Shown here: positions 52,836-60,771 of the stretch, one piece after another
How positions within the stretch are numbered: position 1 is the first letter of the stretch
Layout of the letters: each line of letters starts with the position of its first letter
Notes under the pieces: generated by a model
The model's database searches: none
The model's input: only the letters and a program-made list of their open reading frames with translations
Told to the model about the DNA's origin: nothing
Position numbers and translations under genes: made by a program
Assembly (NCBI GenBank): GCA_036394315.1
Contig: DASWFI010000007.1
Coordinates: 16,548 to 80,547 of the forward strand
Length of the DNA: 64,000 nucleotides
Source: DASWFI01 sp036394315
Lineage (GTDB): Bacteria; Patescibacteriota; Doudnabacteria; UBA920; O2-02-FULL-48-8
Reading direction: 5' to 3'

Positions 52836-53315
52836 GTGAACCGCAGACAGTTTTTACGCCCATTCGTGGACAGAAACTTATTACCGACGCGACCTCTGCA
52901 TTCAATCACCGGTTGGGTCGGATATGTCAACGCCGTGCTTGCCGGTGGGTTGATAAGTACGTGCGCAAGTAGCACGCCTACAACGCCGACACCGAGTCCA
53001 CCCCCGCCGTCAAACCCGAGCTCACGACTTCAACCGGTGTCTGAAGTCATAGCTTCCAACAGCACCAAGGCTTCCCTTCGCTACTATGGTTACGCTACGC
53101 GCGATCGGGTGCCTCTACTGGACGCCATGCGTGCCAACAACCTCAACCCGCAAGTTCGTCAATTTGGTTTCGGCGCAGGGACGTGGGAAATTTCAAGTAC
53201 CACCTACGGCTGGATCTTCTGCGTTCAAAATCAGTTTTTCGGAGCCGACGCAGGCTCGATTAAACTAAATAAAGACCAGCTCTGGAGCGCCTACGAAAAA
53301 CAGAGTGTTGGTTAA
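52836..53315 (+). CDS. Putative exported lipoprotein under cobalamin control
   Basis: 159 aa from GTG 52836, five bases after AAGGAGG; an in-frame ATG at 52815 lies before this site and is rejected. The N-terminus NRRQFLRP resembles a twin-arginine motif (RRxFL), a hydrophobic stretch GWVGYVNAVLAGGLI leads to a lipobox-like LISTC, and a Pro/Ser/Thr spacer follows. The mature part (about 100 aa) has no family I know. Position directly after the riboswitch suggests a role in binding or relaying cobalamin at the cell surface. Confidence 0.75.
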   Translation: MNRRQFLRPFVDRNLLPTRPLHSITGWVGYVNAVLAGGLISTCASSTPTTPTPSPPPPSNPSSRLQPVSEVIASNSTKASLRYYGYATRDRVPLLDAMRANNLNPQVRQFGFGAGTWEISSTTYGWIFCVQNQFFGADAGSIKLNKDQLWSAYEKQSVG

Positions 53316-53316
53316 C

Positions 53317-53346
53317 GAGGAGATCCTTCTTCTCCTCTTCTTTTTC
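53317..53346 (+). terminator. Terminator after the lipoprotein gene
   Basis: GAGGAGA (53317-53323) and TCTCCTC (53331-53337), then TTCTTTTTC. Some read-through to the next gene would be needed if both depend on the riboswitch. Confidence 0.8.
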
Positions 53347-53370
53347 AAATAAATTTTAAAATTATTAATT

Positions 53371-53457
53371 CGTCTTTGCGAGGAGTCCCGACTTCAGTCG
53401 TGGACGACGAAGCAATCTCTTCAATAAAAAGATTGTTTTGCTCCGCTCGCAAAGACA
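53371..53457. repeat. REP/MITE-like palindromic element
   Basis: Outer arms GTCTTTGCGAG (53372-53382) and CTCGCAAAGAC (53446-53456) are perfect; inside, GCAATCT...AGATTG gives a second arm pair. This CGTCTTTGCGAGGAG...CGCTCGCAAAGAC style of dispersed palindrome is common in bacterial genomes. It sits 8 bp before the transcobalamin-like gene. Confidence 0.75.
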
Positions 53458-53464
53458 AAAAATT

Positions 53465-54979
53465 ATGCATCACAAAAAAATATTTGCTACGATTGCTCTT
53501 GGGTTGGTTACAGCAGTTTTATCATTAAGCAATCCTGCTAACGCGGCAAATTTAAATCAAGCTGTAAATACTCTACCGCAAAACGAGGAGTGGTCTATCA
53601 TGGCTAGGGCCGCCATCGGTCAAAATTCCGGGCAGACATTTTTACGCTCCCCTATTTCCAACGGCTCTGCCACGGATTACGAAAAAAGAATTCTGGCCAT
53701 CACCGCTCTGGACGAAAACCCGCGGACTTTTGGTTCAGAAAATTTTGTAGAAAAACTCGAATCATTTTTTGATGGCAATCAAATTGGAGACAGCTCTCTT
53801 CTCAATGATGATATTTTTGGAGTCCTGGCTTTAACATCAGCTGGAATTTCCAATAATACTGTTTCCAAATCCCGACAATTTATTTTATCCCACCAAAATT
53901 CTGACGGCGGTTGGGGGTTTGCTACCAGCGTGGGATCCGATTCGAACACTACTGCCATGGCGGTGGCGGCACTTTTCAAAACCGGCGGCGTACCCGATTC
54001 GGCATTTAATTATATCAGCAGTGCTCAGGATTCTTCCGGCGGTTATGCTTTTATACCAAATACGGCCCCGGATGGCGCCTCAACAGCTTGGGTAATCGCA
54101 GGATTAAATAGTGCCGGCAGAAATGCTCCGGCCAATGCGATAGAATTTCTAAATAGTTTACAGCTACCCAACGGTTCGTTTAAATGGAAGCCTGCGGATA
54201 ACACTGGCTCAAGTTTAGTCACAGCTTACGCTGTAATTGCCCTTTCAGGGCATGGAGTACCCATAAGAACAATACAGGATCCGCAGCCAACAACACCCCC
54301 GCCTGCTCCTAATCCACCAACAGTCCAATTGTGCGTAGACATAAACTACGCGGGCGGATGCCAAAGTTTTACCTCAGATGATCCTGATCTCCGTCAAAAT
54401 CCAATCGGCAACGATACTGCCTCATCTGTCATTGTGCCGGCAGGTCAGGTAGTTGCATTATATGAACACATAAATTTTGCCGGCCGCTGCGAAGAATTTA
54501 GAACCAATAACCCAGATCTGAGAAATAGTTATATTGGCAACGATACTGCCTCATCACTTACCATTGGAAAAAACTGTCCGCGGATAGTAACTCCTCCAGC
54601 ACCGATTCCTCCGCCACTTCCCGTGCCCCCTGCCCTGCCGCCACCGCCACCAATAATACCAGCCAATCCCACAATACATGTCACAATCACTTATCCGGAA
54701 AATAAAATTTTTGTAGGGGATGTAAATTTTAGTCAAAATAAAACAGCACTCGAAGCACTTATTGCTTCCGCGAACCAAATAAATCTACTTTACGAAATAA
54801 AACAAACTGGACTGGGCCAATTTGTATCCAGCATCGACGGTTATAGGCCAACGGGAGTTAATGGCTGGCAATACGCAGTCAATGGCAGCGTACCGTCCAT
54901 CGGAGCCGCGGATTACATTCTGATGGGTCAGGACACGCTACAGTGGTTCTATGGAGCCCCTGGCAGCTTGCCTTATTAA
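53465..54979 (+). CDS. Secreted transcobalamin-like protein: alpha-toroid, two beta-gamma-crystallin-like motifs, DUF4430
   Basis: 504 aa. Signal peptide (1-27, ends NPANA). Residues about 60-265 form an alpha/alpha-barrel of the prenyltransferase/transcobalamin type with repeated QNSDGGWGF, QDSSGGYAF, QLPNGSFKW. Residues 288-325 and 328-367 are two crystallin/I36-like units, each with INxAGxCxxF and IGNDTASS. After a Pro-rich linker, residues 403-498 are a DUF4430 domain (VNGWQYAVNGSVPSIG), which corresponds to the C-terminal half of transcobalamin and intrinsic factor. With the B12 riboswitch upstream, cobalamin binding outside the cell is a strong inference. Confidence 0.85.
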   Translation: MHHKKIFATIALGLVTAVLSLSNPANAANLNQAVNTLPQNEEWSIMARAAIGQNSGQTFLRSPISNGSATDYEKRILAITALDENPRTFGSENFVEKLESFFDGNQIGDSSLLNDDIFGVLALTSAGISNNTVSKSRQFILSHQNSDGGWGFATSVGSDSNTTAMAVAALFKTGGVPDSAFNYISSAQDSSGGYAFIPNTAPDGASTAWVIAGLNSAGRNAPANAIEFLNSLQLPNGSFKWKPADNTGSSLVTAYAVIALSGHGVPIRTIQDPQPTTPPPAPNPPTVQLCVDINYAGGCQSFTSDDPDLRQNPIGNDTASSVIVPAGQVVALYEHINFAGRCEEFRTNNPDLRNSYIGNDTASSLTIGKNCPRIVTPPAPIPPPLPVPPALPPPPPIIPANPTIHVTITYPENKIFVGDVNFSQNKTALEALIASANQINLLYEIKQTGLGQFVSSIDGYRPTGVNGWQYAVNGSVPSIGAADYILMGQDTLQWFYGAPGSLPY

Positions 54980-54980
54980 A

Positions 54981-56432
54981 CTAAAATGGCTTGACTGGAG
55001 TTTTGAGGTTTCGAATCGCGAAAAGCCCACCGCTAGCGAAAATTGCCAACATGGCTCCGAACATCCAGTTATTAAAAGATGATTTGGCTTGAGTGGAACC
55101 GATAATCCCGCTTGTCTGTGGGGCAGTTGATTCTATGGAATAAAGCTCGGTCTTACCTTTCGCCGCTAAAACTAAAACATAGAGTTTATCATCCGGGCCA
55201 AATTTGTACTGAATAATTTTTCCTCCTGACACGGACAGAAAATCATCTAAACTTTTACTGGACAATTCCAGGCGGTTAATTTTCTCGTCCGAAACCTGTG
55301 CCAGAGCAGAATTGGTAAGAAAAGTCTTAGGTGAGATGATTAAATACTTAACCAGGCCGAGATCAAACACTGCCTGTGGCTGTGGCGGATTGTTGGGAAA
55401 TTCCGCCAAAATCACCTGTTGGTCGACTGGCGATGCGGCACTAAAATCCGGCCAACCATACCAAGCATTCTGGGAAACCTGAAATAAAGCGTCTTTCCCA
55501 TTTTTGATCGGCCTCACCCCGCGGTTCTCCATTCCTCCATCAAAGAGCCATAGATTTCCATTATCATCAACGCTCAATCCTTTCGGGTTATGAAAGCCCC
55601 AGGCATAAACTTCAGTCAATACTCCATCAGGAGTGGATTTGATTACGGCTCCATTGCATTTGCTCATGCCATACACCATCTGACCCGCTGAAACGGGAGT
55701 GTTGAACGGTAAAAAACTGCCGGTGGTCGCTTTAGCGTCTTTTTTGGCGGTGAGAAAATTATCCGTAGTAATATTTACACCAGCCAGTTTCGAATTGGCA
55801 CAGGGTATGTCGCGAACTGAAGGATTAGCGGCAAGCCAGGTGTTGTCCGCTCCTACTATTCCCGAATTGGTCGCAGTACCTGTGGCTAAATACATTGAGC
55901 CATTGTTAAAAACGATAGTACTGTTTCCATAATCACCTGTGGTGGGAAGTCCGGTAATAATATCAGAAATTTTTCCTTTAGCGATTTTGTAAATTCGCCC
56001 CCGAGTAACGATATAAACTACCCCCTGATGATAAGAAAGATTTGTGATAGTTTGGCCTGTCCGGTCTAAAAGTACTTTAGCAGTGCCGTCCGGAGCAATC
56101 TTGCTGACTCGGTACGCATTGCCTAAATTCTCGGCAATAATAAAAGAGTTTTCTCCGCTCACAGCGGATCCTTTAATAGAAAAATCAAAAGTAAACGCTG
56201 ATGCGTTTCCCAGAGATATGATATGAGTACTCTTATAATCGCTGGGCAATTGCAAAGTCACCCCTGCGGCTGATACTGGAAGCGAAGTTAGCAGAGACAA
56301 ACCTCCGCAAAGAATCCCTAAAAATATTTTCAAATTAAAAAAAGATTTGTGGGATCTATTTTCTCGTAATTTCGTCTCTTCGAATATATTTTGGTGGGAG
56401 GGTAAAAAAAACAACCCGACAACGGTTTTCAT
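54981..56432 (-). CDS. Exported glucose/sorbosone-dehydrogenase-like beta-propeller protein
   Basis: 483 aa. A long n-region precedes a membrane/signal helix (about 31-53, IFLGILCGGLSLLTSLPVSA). The rest is a beta-propeller with features of the PQQ-sugar-dehydrogenase/GSDH fold: GNSTIVFNNGSMYLATGTAT, YAWGFHNPKGLSVDDNGNLW, WYGWPDFSA. A C-terminal membrane helix (MFGAMLAIFASGGLFAI) and basic tail could anchor it. Catalytic activity cannot be judged from motifs. Convergent with the transcobalamin-like gene (1 bp apart). Confidence 0.8.
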   Translation of the reverse strand: MKTVVGLFFLPSHQNIFEETKLRENRSHKSFFNLKIFLGILCGGLSLLTSLPVSAAGVTLQLPSDYKSTHIISLGNASAFTFDFSIKGSAVSGENSFIIAENLGNAYRVSKIAPDGTAKVLLDRTGQTITNLSYHQGVVYIVTRGRIYKIAKGKISDIITGLPTTGDYGNSTIVFNNGSMYLATGTATNSGIVGADNTWLAANPSVRDIPCANSKLAGVNITTDNFLTAKKDAKATTGSFLPFNTPVSAGQMVYGMSKCNGAVIKSTPDGVLTEVYAWGFHNPKGLSVDDNGNLWLFDGGMENRGVRPIKNGKDALFQVSQNAWYGWPDFSAASPVDQQVILAEFPNNPPQPQAVFDLGLVKYLIISPKTFLTNSALAQVSDEKINRLELSSKSLDDFLSVSGGKIIQYKFGPDDKLYVLVLAAKGKTELYSIESTAPQTSGIIGSTQAKSSFNNWMFGAMLAIFASGGLFAIRNLKTPVKPF

Positions 56433-56452
56433 AGAATTGCTTTAAAACGTTA

Positions 56453-56503
56453 GGCTCTGGCTCAATCCAGTTAGGCCTAAACCAACCAGATTGAGTCAGA
56501 ACC
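56453..56503. repeat. Long inverted repeat upstream of the propeller gene
   Basis: GGCTCTGGCTCAATC and GATTGAGTCAGAACC pair at 14 of 15 positions (one G-U) around an inner loop with TTAGGCCTAA. On the minus strand it would form a strong hairpin in the mRNA leader 21 bp before the ATG region. Confidence 0.6.
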
Positions 56504-56636
56504 ACGTACCAATACTTTAATTGCTAGCTAACTTGCATCATATTAGCAATGACGCTATTAAATTAGGATCAATTCGGGTTTTTTTAGTAAAAGTGAAGTA
56601 CGACTGTGGATTGATTGGGTGTAACTTTAGGCCAAT

Positions 56637-56668
56637 TCAAAACCCCGCTTTTTAATCACGGGGTTTTG
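56637..56668. terminator. Bidirectional terminator-like hairpin
   Basis: AAAACCCCG and CGGGGTTTT around an 11-nt loop. On the minus strand it lies upstream of the propeller gene; on the plus strand nothing obvious precedes it. Confidence 0.7.
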
Positions 56669-56669
56669 C

Positions 56670-56969
56670 ATTTCATCTCTTATCTGATTGTTCAGATTTC
56701 TCCCGGCTCTAATCGCCCGGAGTAGTTGTCATAGTCATCTTGATAAGCCCACTATTTTCTTACGAAGGTGACTAGATTTCGAATTGTGTGTATCCCTCAC
56801 TCCTTTCTCACAATCTTACCCGCTTCCCCAAACGAGTAAAAATTAATTGGAGTACTTATATCTTCTCTTATACGGAGTTTTTCCGCAATGTACAAACTCT
56901 ACAAATTTTCGTCGGTTATTAATACAAAAATTTGAGCCTCTCGGAAGTAGAAACCTATCGTAAATATAA
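56670..56969. other. Intergenic stretch without a supported gene
   Basis: Only a small hairpin (ATCTGA/TCAGAT near 56689) and some very short frames are seen. No tRNA, riboswitch or promoter of good quality was found. Confidence 0.5.
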
Positions 56970-56998
56970 GAAAAAAGTGCTTTTACAGAGTTATGCAC
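56970..56998 (-). terminator. Probable dinB terminator
   Basis: Minus strand GTGC...GCAC with a 14-nt loop, followed by TTTTTT-CTT. Confidence 0.55.
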
Positions 56999-57073
56999 AA
57001 TGAAATATTTAAATCACCAATAAACTTCTAACAAGCTTGACAGGCTACGCACATTGTTTTCTGGTGCTCAAAA

Positions 57074-58267
57074 CTATTTCCCAAACGCAATGGCATCGGG
57101 AGCAAATGCTGCCGAATGGGTGAGCAAAGCCGATCTGATCGTAAATTCTCCATATTTATCGTTGATGAGATCCAATGTCGAAATAAGTTGAGAAGATTTT
57201 TCTGAAAATAAATCCAGCTGGTTGACTTTAAGCCTCAAATTAGTAAATCCCACCGCAATATATGTGACATTGTCTTCGAATTTCCAGGTTTGCCAGATTT
57301 TCAAAGCTTCTTCGTACAGCTCATAGCCGGTTTCAATCGCAAACTTGAGTTTTTTGGATTGATAGAAATTACGACCATCCGCCAAAGCCACTGATAAATA
57401 CATGCTGTAAGCCGTAAATCCTTGTCTGCGCATCCGCCGCGAGGCTTTTTCACTTAAGCGCATGATCACGACTGCCAAACGCTCCTTGTCCGTAGTTCGG
57501 AAATTCAACACCCAGGAATGGCCAAAAGACTTGGGAAGTTCCTCCACAGGATTAATCTCATCCCGCTCCAGACCATTTACCCGCTCCCAGATAAAAAAAC
57601 CTGGTTTACCGAAAACGGCAATCAAATTTTGAACTGGATAATCCAAAAGCTGCAGAGGACTGATGATACCCAAGGAAACCAACCGCTTGGTCCAGCCGCG
57701 GTTCAACCCCCATAAATCCGAAAATTTCTTATGTTTATAAATTTCCGGCAACTGGCTCTGCCAAACCACACTTAATCCGTCGGGTTTCTGCAAATCTGCG
57801 GCCAATTTCGACATAAATTTGTTGGAGGCGATGCCTACGGAGCAAGTCAGCCATTCCCCCACTTCTTCCCGAATGCGGCGCTTGATCGCAGTTCCGACCA
57901 GTAACGGGTTAAGTTTAGTCTCGCTTAAATCCAAAAATGATTCATCAACGCTGTAGGGTTCCACTTGTTTTGTATAATCTAAAAATATTTTATTTATTTT
58001 TCGGCTAACTTCGCGGTATTTTTCCGGCTCAGAATTTACGACCATGATCTTAGGATAAATTTTTCTGGCTTTATAAATAGAAATTCCATTTTTTATGCCC
58101 ATTGCTTTGGCTTCTTTCGAAGTGGCTATAAGACAGCTTGTGGGATGAGGTGATACAGAAACACCCAAAGGTTTACCACGTAGAAAAGGATTAGCCTGCT
58201 GTTCGACTGAGGCAAAGAACGAATTCATGTCCACTAGCATGATTTTTGGCAGCAGATCATTCAGCAT
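57074..58267 (-). CDS. dinB: Y-family DNA polymerase (Pol IV)
   Basis: 397 aa translesion polymerase. Palm motifs MLVDMNSFFASVEQQ, the acidic YSVDESFLDLSE and CSVGIASNKFMSKLAADLQK are complete; the HhH thumb is GLNRGWTKRLVSLGIISPLQL and the little-finger domain follows (LNFRTTDKERLAVVIMRLSE). There is no beta-clamp peptide I can point to with certainty; LDLFS near the C-terminus (NQLDLFSEKSS) fits the QLxLF type. Overlaps the small gene upstream by 11 bp. Confidence 0.95.
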   Translation of the reverse strand: MLNDLLPKIMLVDMNSFFASVEQQANPFLRGKPLGVSVSPHPTSCLIATSKEAKAMGIKNGISIYKARKIYPKIMVVNSEPEKYREVSRKINKIFLDYTKQVEPYSVDESFLDLSETKLNPLLVGTAIKRRIREEVGEWLTCSVGIASNKFMSKLAADLQKPDGLSVVWQSQLPEIYKHKKFSDLWGLNRGWTKRLVSLGIISPLQLLDYPVQNLIAVFGKPGFFIWERVNGLERDEINPVEELPKSFGHSWVLNFRTTDKERLAVVIMRLSEKASRRMRRQGFTAYSMYLSVALADGRNFYQSKKLKFAIETGYELYEEALKIWQTWKFEDNVTYIAVGFTNLRLKVNQLDLFSEKSSQLISTLDLINDKYGEFTIRSALLTHSAAFAPDAIAFGK

Positions 58268-58502
58268 AAGATTCCAAAAGTGTCCAGGATAAATTATCCG
58301 TATTAAATTGCAGTTTAAAATAATTAGTGTTGTCGGAAACTGCGAAAAAGTAAAATTTTACCCGGCCCTCAAACCGCGAATGGGTTAAATTTACTTTTTT
58401 TATCAAAATTTCCTGGCCCTGCCAAAAAAACTTGAAAGGAATTAGTTTATTTTCCCTAAAAATACTAACTACTTCTATTGGTTCATTGATTTGATCAAAC
58501 AA
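58257..58502 (-). CDS. DinB-associated small protein (DUF6504-like)
   Basis: 81 aa from TTG 58502. It reads MFDQINEPIEVVSIFRENKL then PFKFFWQGQEILIKKVNLTH and FYFFAVSDNTNYFKLQFNTD, a small all-beta layout as in the DUF6504-type proteins often encoded with Y-family polymerases. The role is unknown. The T-run of an upstream hairpin overlaps its start codon. No other start fits the frame except CTG 58517. Confidence 0.7.
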   Translation of the reverse strand: MFDQINEPIEVVSIFRENKLIPFKFFWQGQEILIKKVNLTHSRFEGRVKFYFFAVSDNTNYFKLQFNTDNLSWTLLESYAE

Positions 58503-58503
58503 A

Positions 58504-58568
58504 AGACGGCCTTTCAGCCGCCATTATTATTGTCTTCTAATTCTAAAACCCCAAATCCATTAAGTCAA
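58504..58568 (-). promoter_or_regulatory. dinB operon promoter with leader hairpin
   Basis: Minus strand TTGACT (58563-58568), 17 bp, TAGAAT (58540-58545), start near 58533. The 30-nt leader contains GGCGGC/GCCGTC (58505-58522) followed by TTTT that runs into the TTG start, a terminator or translation-blocking hairpin. Confidence 0.72.
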
Positions 58569-58583
58569 GTTTTGAAATTAAAA

Positions 58584-58608
58584 GACGGCCTTTGAAAGCC
58601 GCCTTTCG
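58584..58608. repeat. Second copy of the GACGGC/GCCGCC hairpin
   Basis: AAAGACGGCC-TTTGAAA-GCCGCC, nearly the same sequence as the hairpin at 58501-58522, lying just upstream of the dinB promoter. Probably a terminator for transcripts entering from msrB's side. Confidence 0.55.
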
Positions 58609-58692
58609 TTGCGTATTGATGTTAGTGTCCCAACATTGTTTTGGACCCTTCCAATTAATACATCTTCATTGTAAGAGTCCAAAAACAATCTG

Positions 58693-59073
58693 TCAATCTT
58701 TTTTCAGCAGCAAACAAGCAGAATTAATACAATAGCGCTTACCGCCCTTATCGGATGGGCCGTCTTCAAATAAATGACCTAAATGCGAGCCGCAATTTTT
58801 GCAAACAACTTCCACGCGCATCATGCCGTGACTATCGTCATTCTGCAATTCAACATTTTTCAAATTGGCAGGCTCAGTGAATGACGGCCAGCCAGTGCCC
58901 GAGTCAAACTTGGTGTCAGAAGAAAATAATTCCTGTCCGCAGGCGGCGCAAACATACATCCCTGAACTGTGATCGTTCCAATACTTGCCTGAAAACGGCG
59001 CCTCGGTGCCTTTTTTGCGCATTATTTCATATTGCTCAGGAGTGAGTTTCTTCTTCAATTCTTCATCAGTCAT
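58693..59073 (-). CDS. msrB: Peptide methionine-R-sulfoxide reductase
   Basis: 126 aa. Reduces methionine-R-sulfoxide in proteins. Zinc sites CAACGQ and CKNCGSHLGH, the substrate region FDSGTGWPSFTEP, and catalytic Cys in GKRYCINSACLLL. MsrA is not adjacent. Standard length for a free-standing cytoplasmic MsrB. Divergent from the HAD gene at 59146. Confidence 0.96.
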   Translation of the reverse strand: MTDEELKKKLTPEQYEIMRKKGTEAPFSGKYWNDHSSGMYVCAACGQELFSSDTKFDSGTGWPSFTEPANLKNVELQNDDSHGMMRVEVVCKNCGSHLGHLFEDGPSDKGGKRYCINSACLLLKKD

Positions 59074-59145
59074 ATGGTTATCTACCTTTTGAATTTAATA
59101 CTTTTATACAATTAACTAATTCTATTTAAAGCATAATATAAACCC

Positions 59146-59679
59146 ATGGAAAAAGCCATATTTATAAATAAAGAGAGGATGATTACCCAAGAAGCCAGGT
59201 ATACAGATTATAGTGAAACCACGCTTTTGCCTGGCGCTGCCGAATCTTTAACGCTTTTGAAAAATGCCGGCTTCAAACTGATTCTTACCGCCAATCAAGC
59301 TCCCCGACGAATGGATATTTTCGAAATAAGCCGGCAACTACAAAAATTCAACACTGATATTGATGGATTTTATTATTGTCCTCACACTGGAGCTGAGTGT
59401 GAATGTCACAAACCCAAAGCAGGATTATTGTTTGAGGCGGCCGAGAAAGAAAATTTGGATCTGAAAAATTCCTGGCTCATCGGTGACACTCTGGATGACA
59501 TTGAGGCCGGCAACCGCGCTGGGTGCAATACTATTTTACTGGCCAATGGTAACGAAACTCAATGGCATGTCACTCCTATACGCCAACCGGAGTTTCTTTC
59601 GCCGAACTTTGAATACGCAGCTGGTGCCGTCATTCTGAAAAGTATTTATCAGATGATTAAGCAGCAGCAATCAGGTTAA
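59146..59679 (+). CDS. HAD/GmhB-like protein with degenerate motif I
   Basis: 177 aa with the layout of D,D-heptose-1,7-bisphosphate/histidinol phosphatases: GAAESLTLLKNAGFKLILTANQ (given as TLLKNAGFKLILTANQ for motif II), the zinc loop CPHTGAECECHKP, and motif IV LIGDTLDDIEAGNRAGC. But motif I, normally DxDG(T/V), reads FINKERMI, so both catalytic Asp are replaced (N and E). It is probably a non-catalytic binding protein, or the activity is altered. Fold assignment is firm, function not. Confidence 0.82.
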   Translation: MEKAIFINKERMITQEARYTDYSETTLLPGAAESLTLLKNAGFKLILTANQAPRRMDIFEISRQLQKFNTDIDGFYYCPHTGAECECHKPKAGLLFEAAEKENLDLKNSWLIGDTLDDIEAGNRAGCNTILLANGNETQWHVTPIRQPEFLSPNFEYAAGAVILKSIYQMIKQQQSG

Positions 59680-59693
59680 TAAGTTTCCTGATC

Positions 59694-60677
59694 TTATTTT
59701 TTTAATTTCAATCCTAATTTTTTAATCCGTAGATTCTCAATCCAGCGGTCAATACTGTATCCCCCGCCATTGTTTATAACCAGATACAAGGCTAAAGCCA
59801 GCAGAATATAGTGCGGCCAGACCGCTTCTTTGAAAAATAATATAGACATTACATATAGAACAAAAGTTACGAAAGCATTAAACCTTGTGGCAAAACCAAA
59901 AATAATTGCCAACCCGACTGCAATCTGAGCTACGCCTGTGCCCAGAGAGATCAGAAGCGGATCCGATGGAAACAGCCAATGAATTTGGGTTAATTTATAT
60001 TGTTCAGCGATTTGGACCATAATAGTGGCATGAAGGATTTTTATAGTAATCGCCGGATAAAGCACAGAGATGCCATAACTAATCCTAATCAGGGGAATTT
60101 CCCATTCCTTATATTTATCCATCCAGGATTTGGACGACGCAATCAAGCTGTCGAAAGAAAAAACCCGCGAGCCAAAAAAAATCAAGGCTAAAAATTCCCC
60201 GAAATAATTAAAATAAGTGATCATGTAGTCCTTATAAACCCGTGCTGTCAGGACTAAAATGATGAAACCGACAATGCTGGCTACTTCCGTAAACAGCCCG
60301 ACTACTAATAAAAGTCCGACCCCGAGAAGCACTGGCTGAAGCAATTGCCCGAAAGGAAGCGAAGCAAGCGGAATTTCTGGTCCCAAAAATGAATTGAAAT
60401 ATGCCGATGCTATAAACGAACCTGCTAAAGCGATCCGGACCATTACGTGTCCCGCAGGCTCCAGCGTTTGAATTTTCCTGTTAAAAATAATTCCGGCTCT
60501 GGAAGTGGCAAACCAATAATAAAACGCGATCACTATTAGGAAGCTTATACCGACCGTTAGAGCGATCGTGAGATTGTGCGGATTTTTAAGGGCATCAAAA
60601 ACGTTGATGCTCCAGTCTTGCATTCCGCGATCGATCACATCCTTGGATACTATGTAATTTTCATGAGCCAGTCTCAT
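59694..60677 (-). CDS. DoxX-like polytopic membrane protein
   Basis: 327 aa with about eight hydrophobic helices in two halves of four, each half with a DoxX-type pattern (VMVRIALAGSFIASAYFNSF; QPVLLGVGLLLVVGLFTEVA; VGLAIIFGFATRFNAFVTFV). DoxX-family proteins are linked to thiosulfate or quinone chemistry in some organisms, but no activity can be assigned here. It lies downstream of the FAD oxidase, separated by a palindromic repeat. Confidence 0.78.
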   Translation of the reverse strand: MRLAHENYIVSKDVIDRGMQDWSINVFDALKNPHNLTIALTVGISFLIVIAFYYWFATSRAGIIFNRKIQTLEPAGHVMVRIALAGSFIASAYFNSFLGPEIPLASLPFGQLLQPVLLGVGLLLVVGLFTEVASIVGFIILVLTARVYKDYMITYFNYFGEFLALIFFGSRVFSFDSLIASSKSWMDKYKEWEIPLIRISYGISVLYPAITIKILHATIMVQIAEQYKLTQIHWLFPSDPLLISLGTGVAQIAVGLAIIFGFATRFNAFVTFVLYVMSILFFKEAVWPHYILLALALYLVINNGGGYSIDRWIENLRIKKLGLKLKK

Positions 60678-60702
60678 CGATTTTGAGTTTCTTCAAATTA
60701 TA

Positions 60703-60770
60703 ACTCCCCTCTCTTCCCGGGAGAGATGCTCTCTACCTCACCAGCTGTCGGGGACTGCCCGGGGTGAGGG
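60703..60770. repeat. Palindromic repeat (CTCTCCC/CCTCACC type)
   Basis: CTCTC-TT-CCCGGGAGAG and CCTCACC...GGGTGAGG inverted arms. This CCCTCACC/CCCTCTCC style occurs as a dispersed element in many genomes. Here it ends at the stop codon of the FAD-oxidase gene. Confidence 0.6.
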
Positions 60771-60771
60771 T

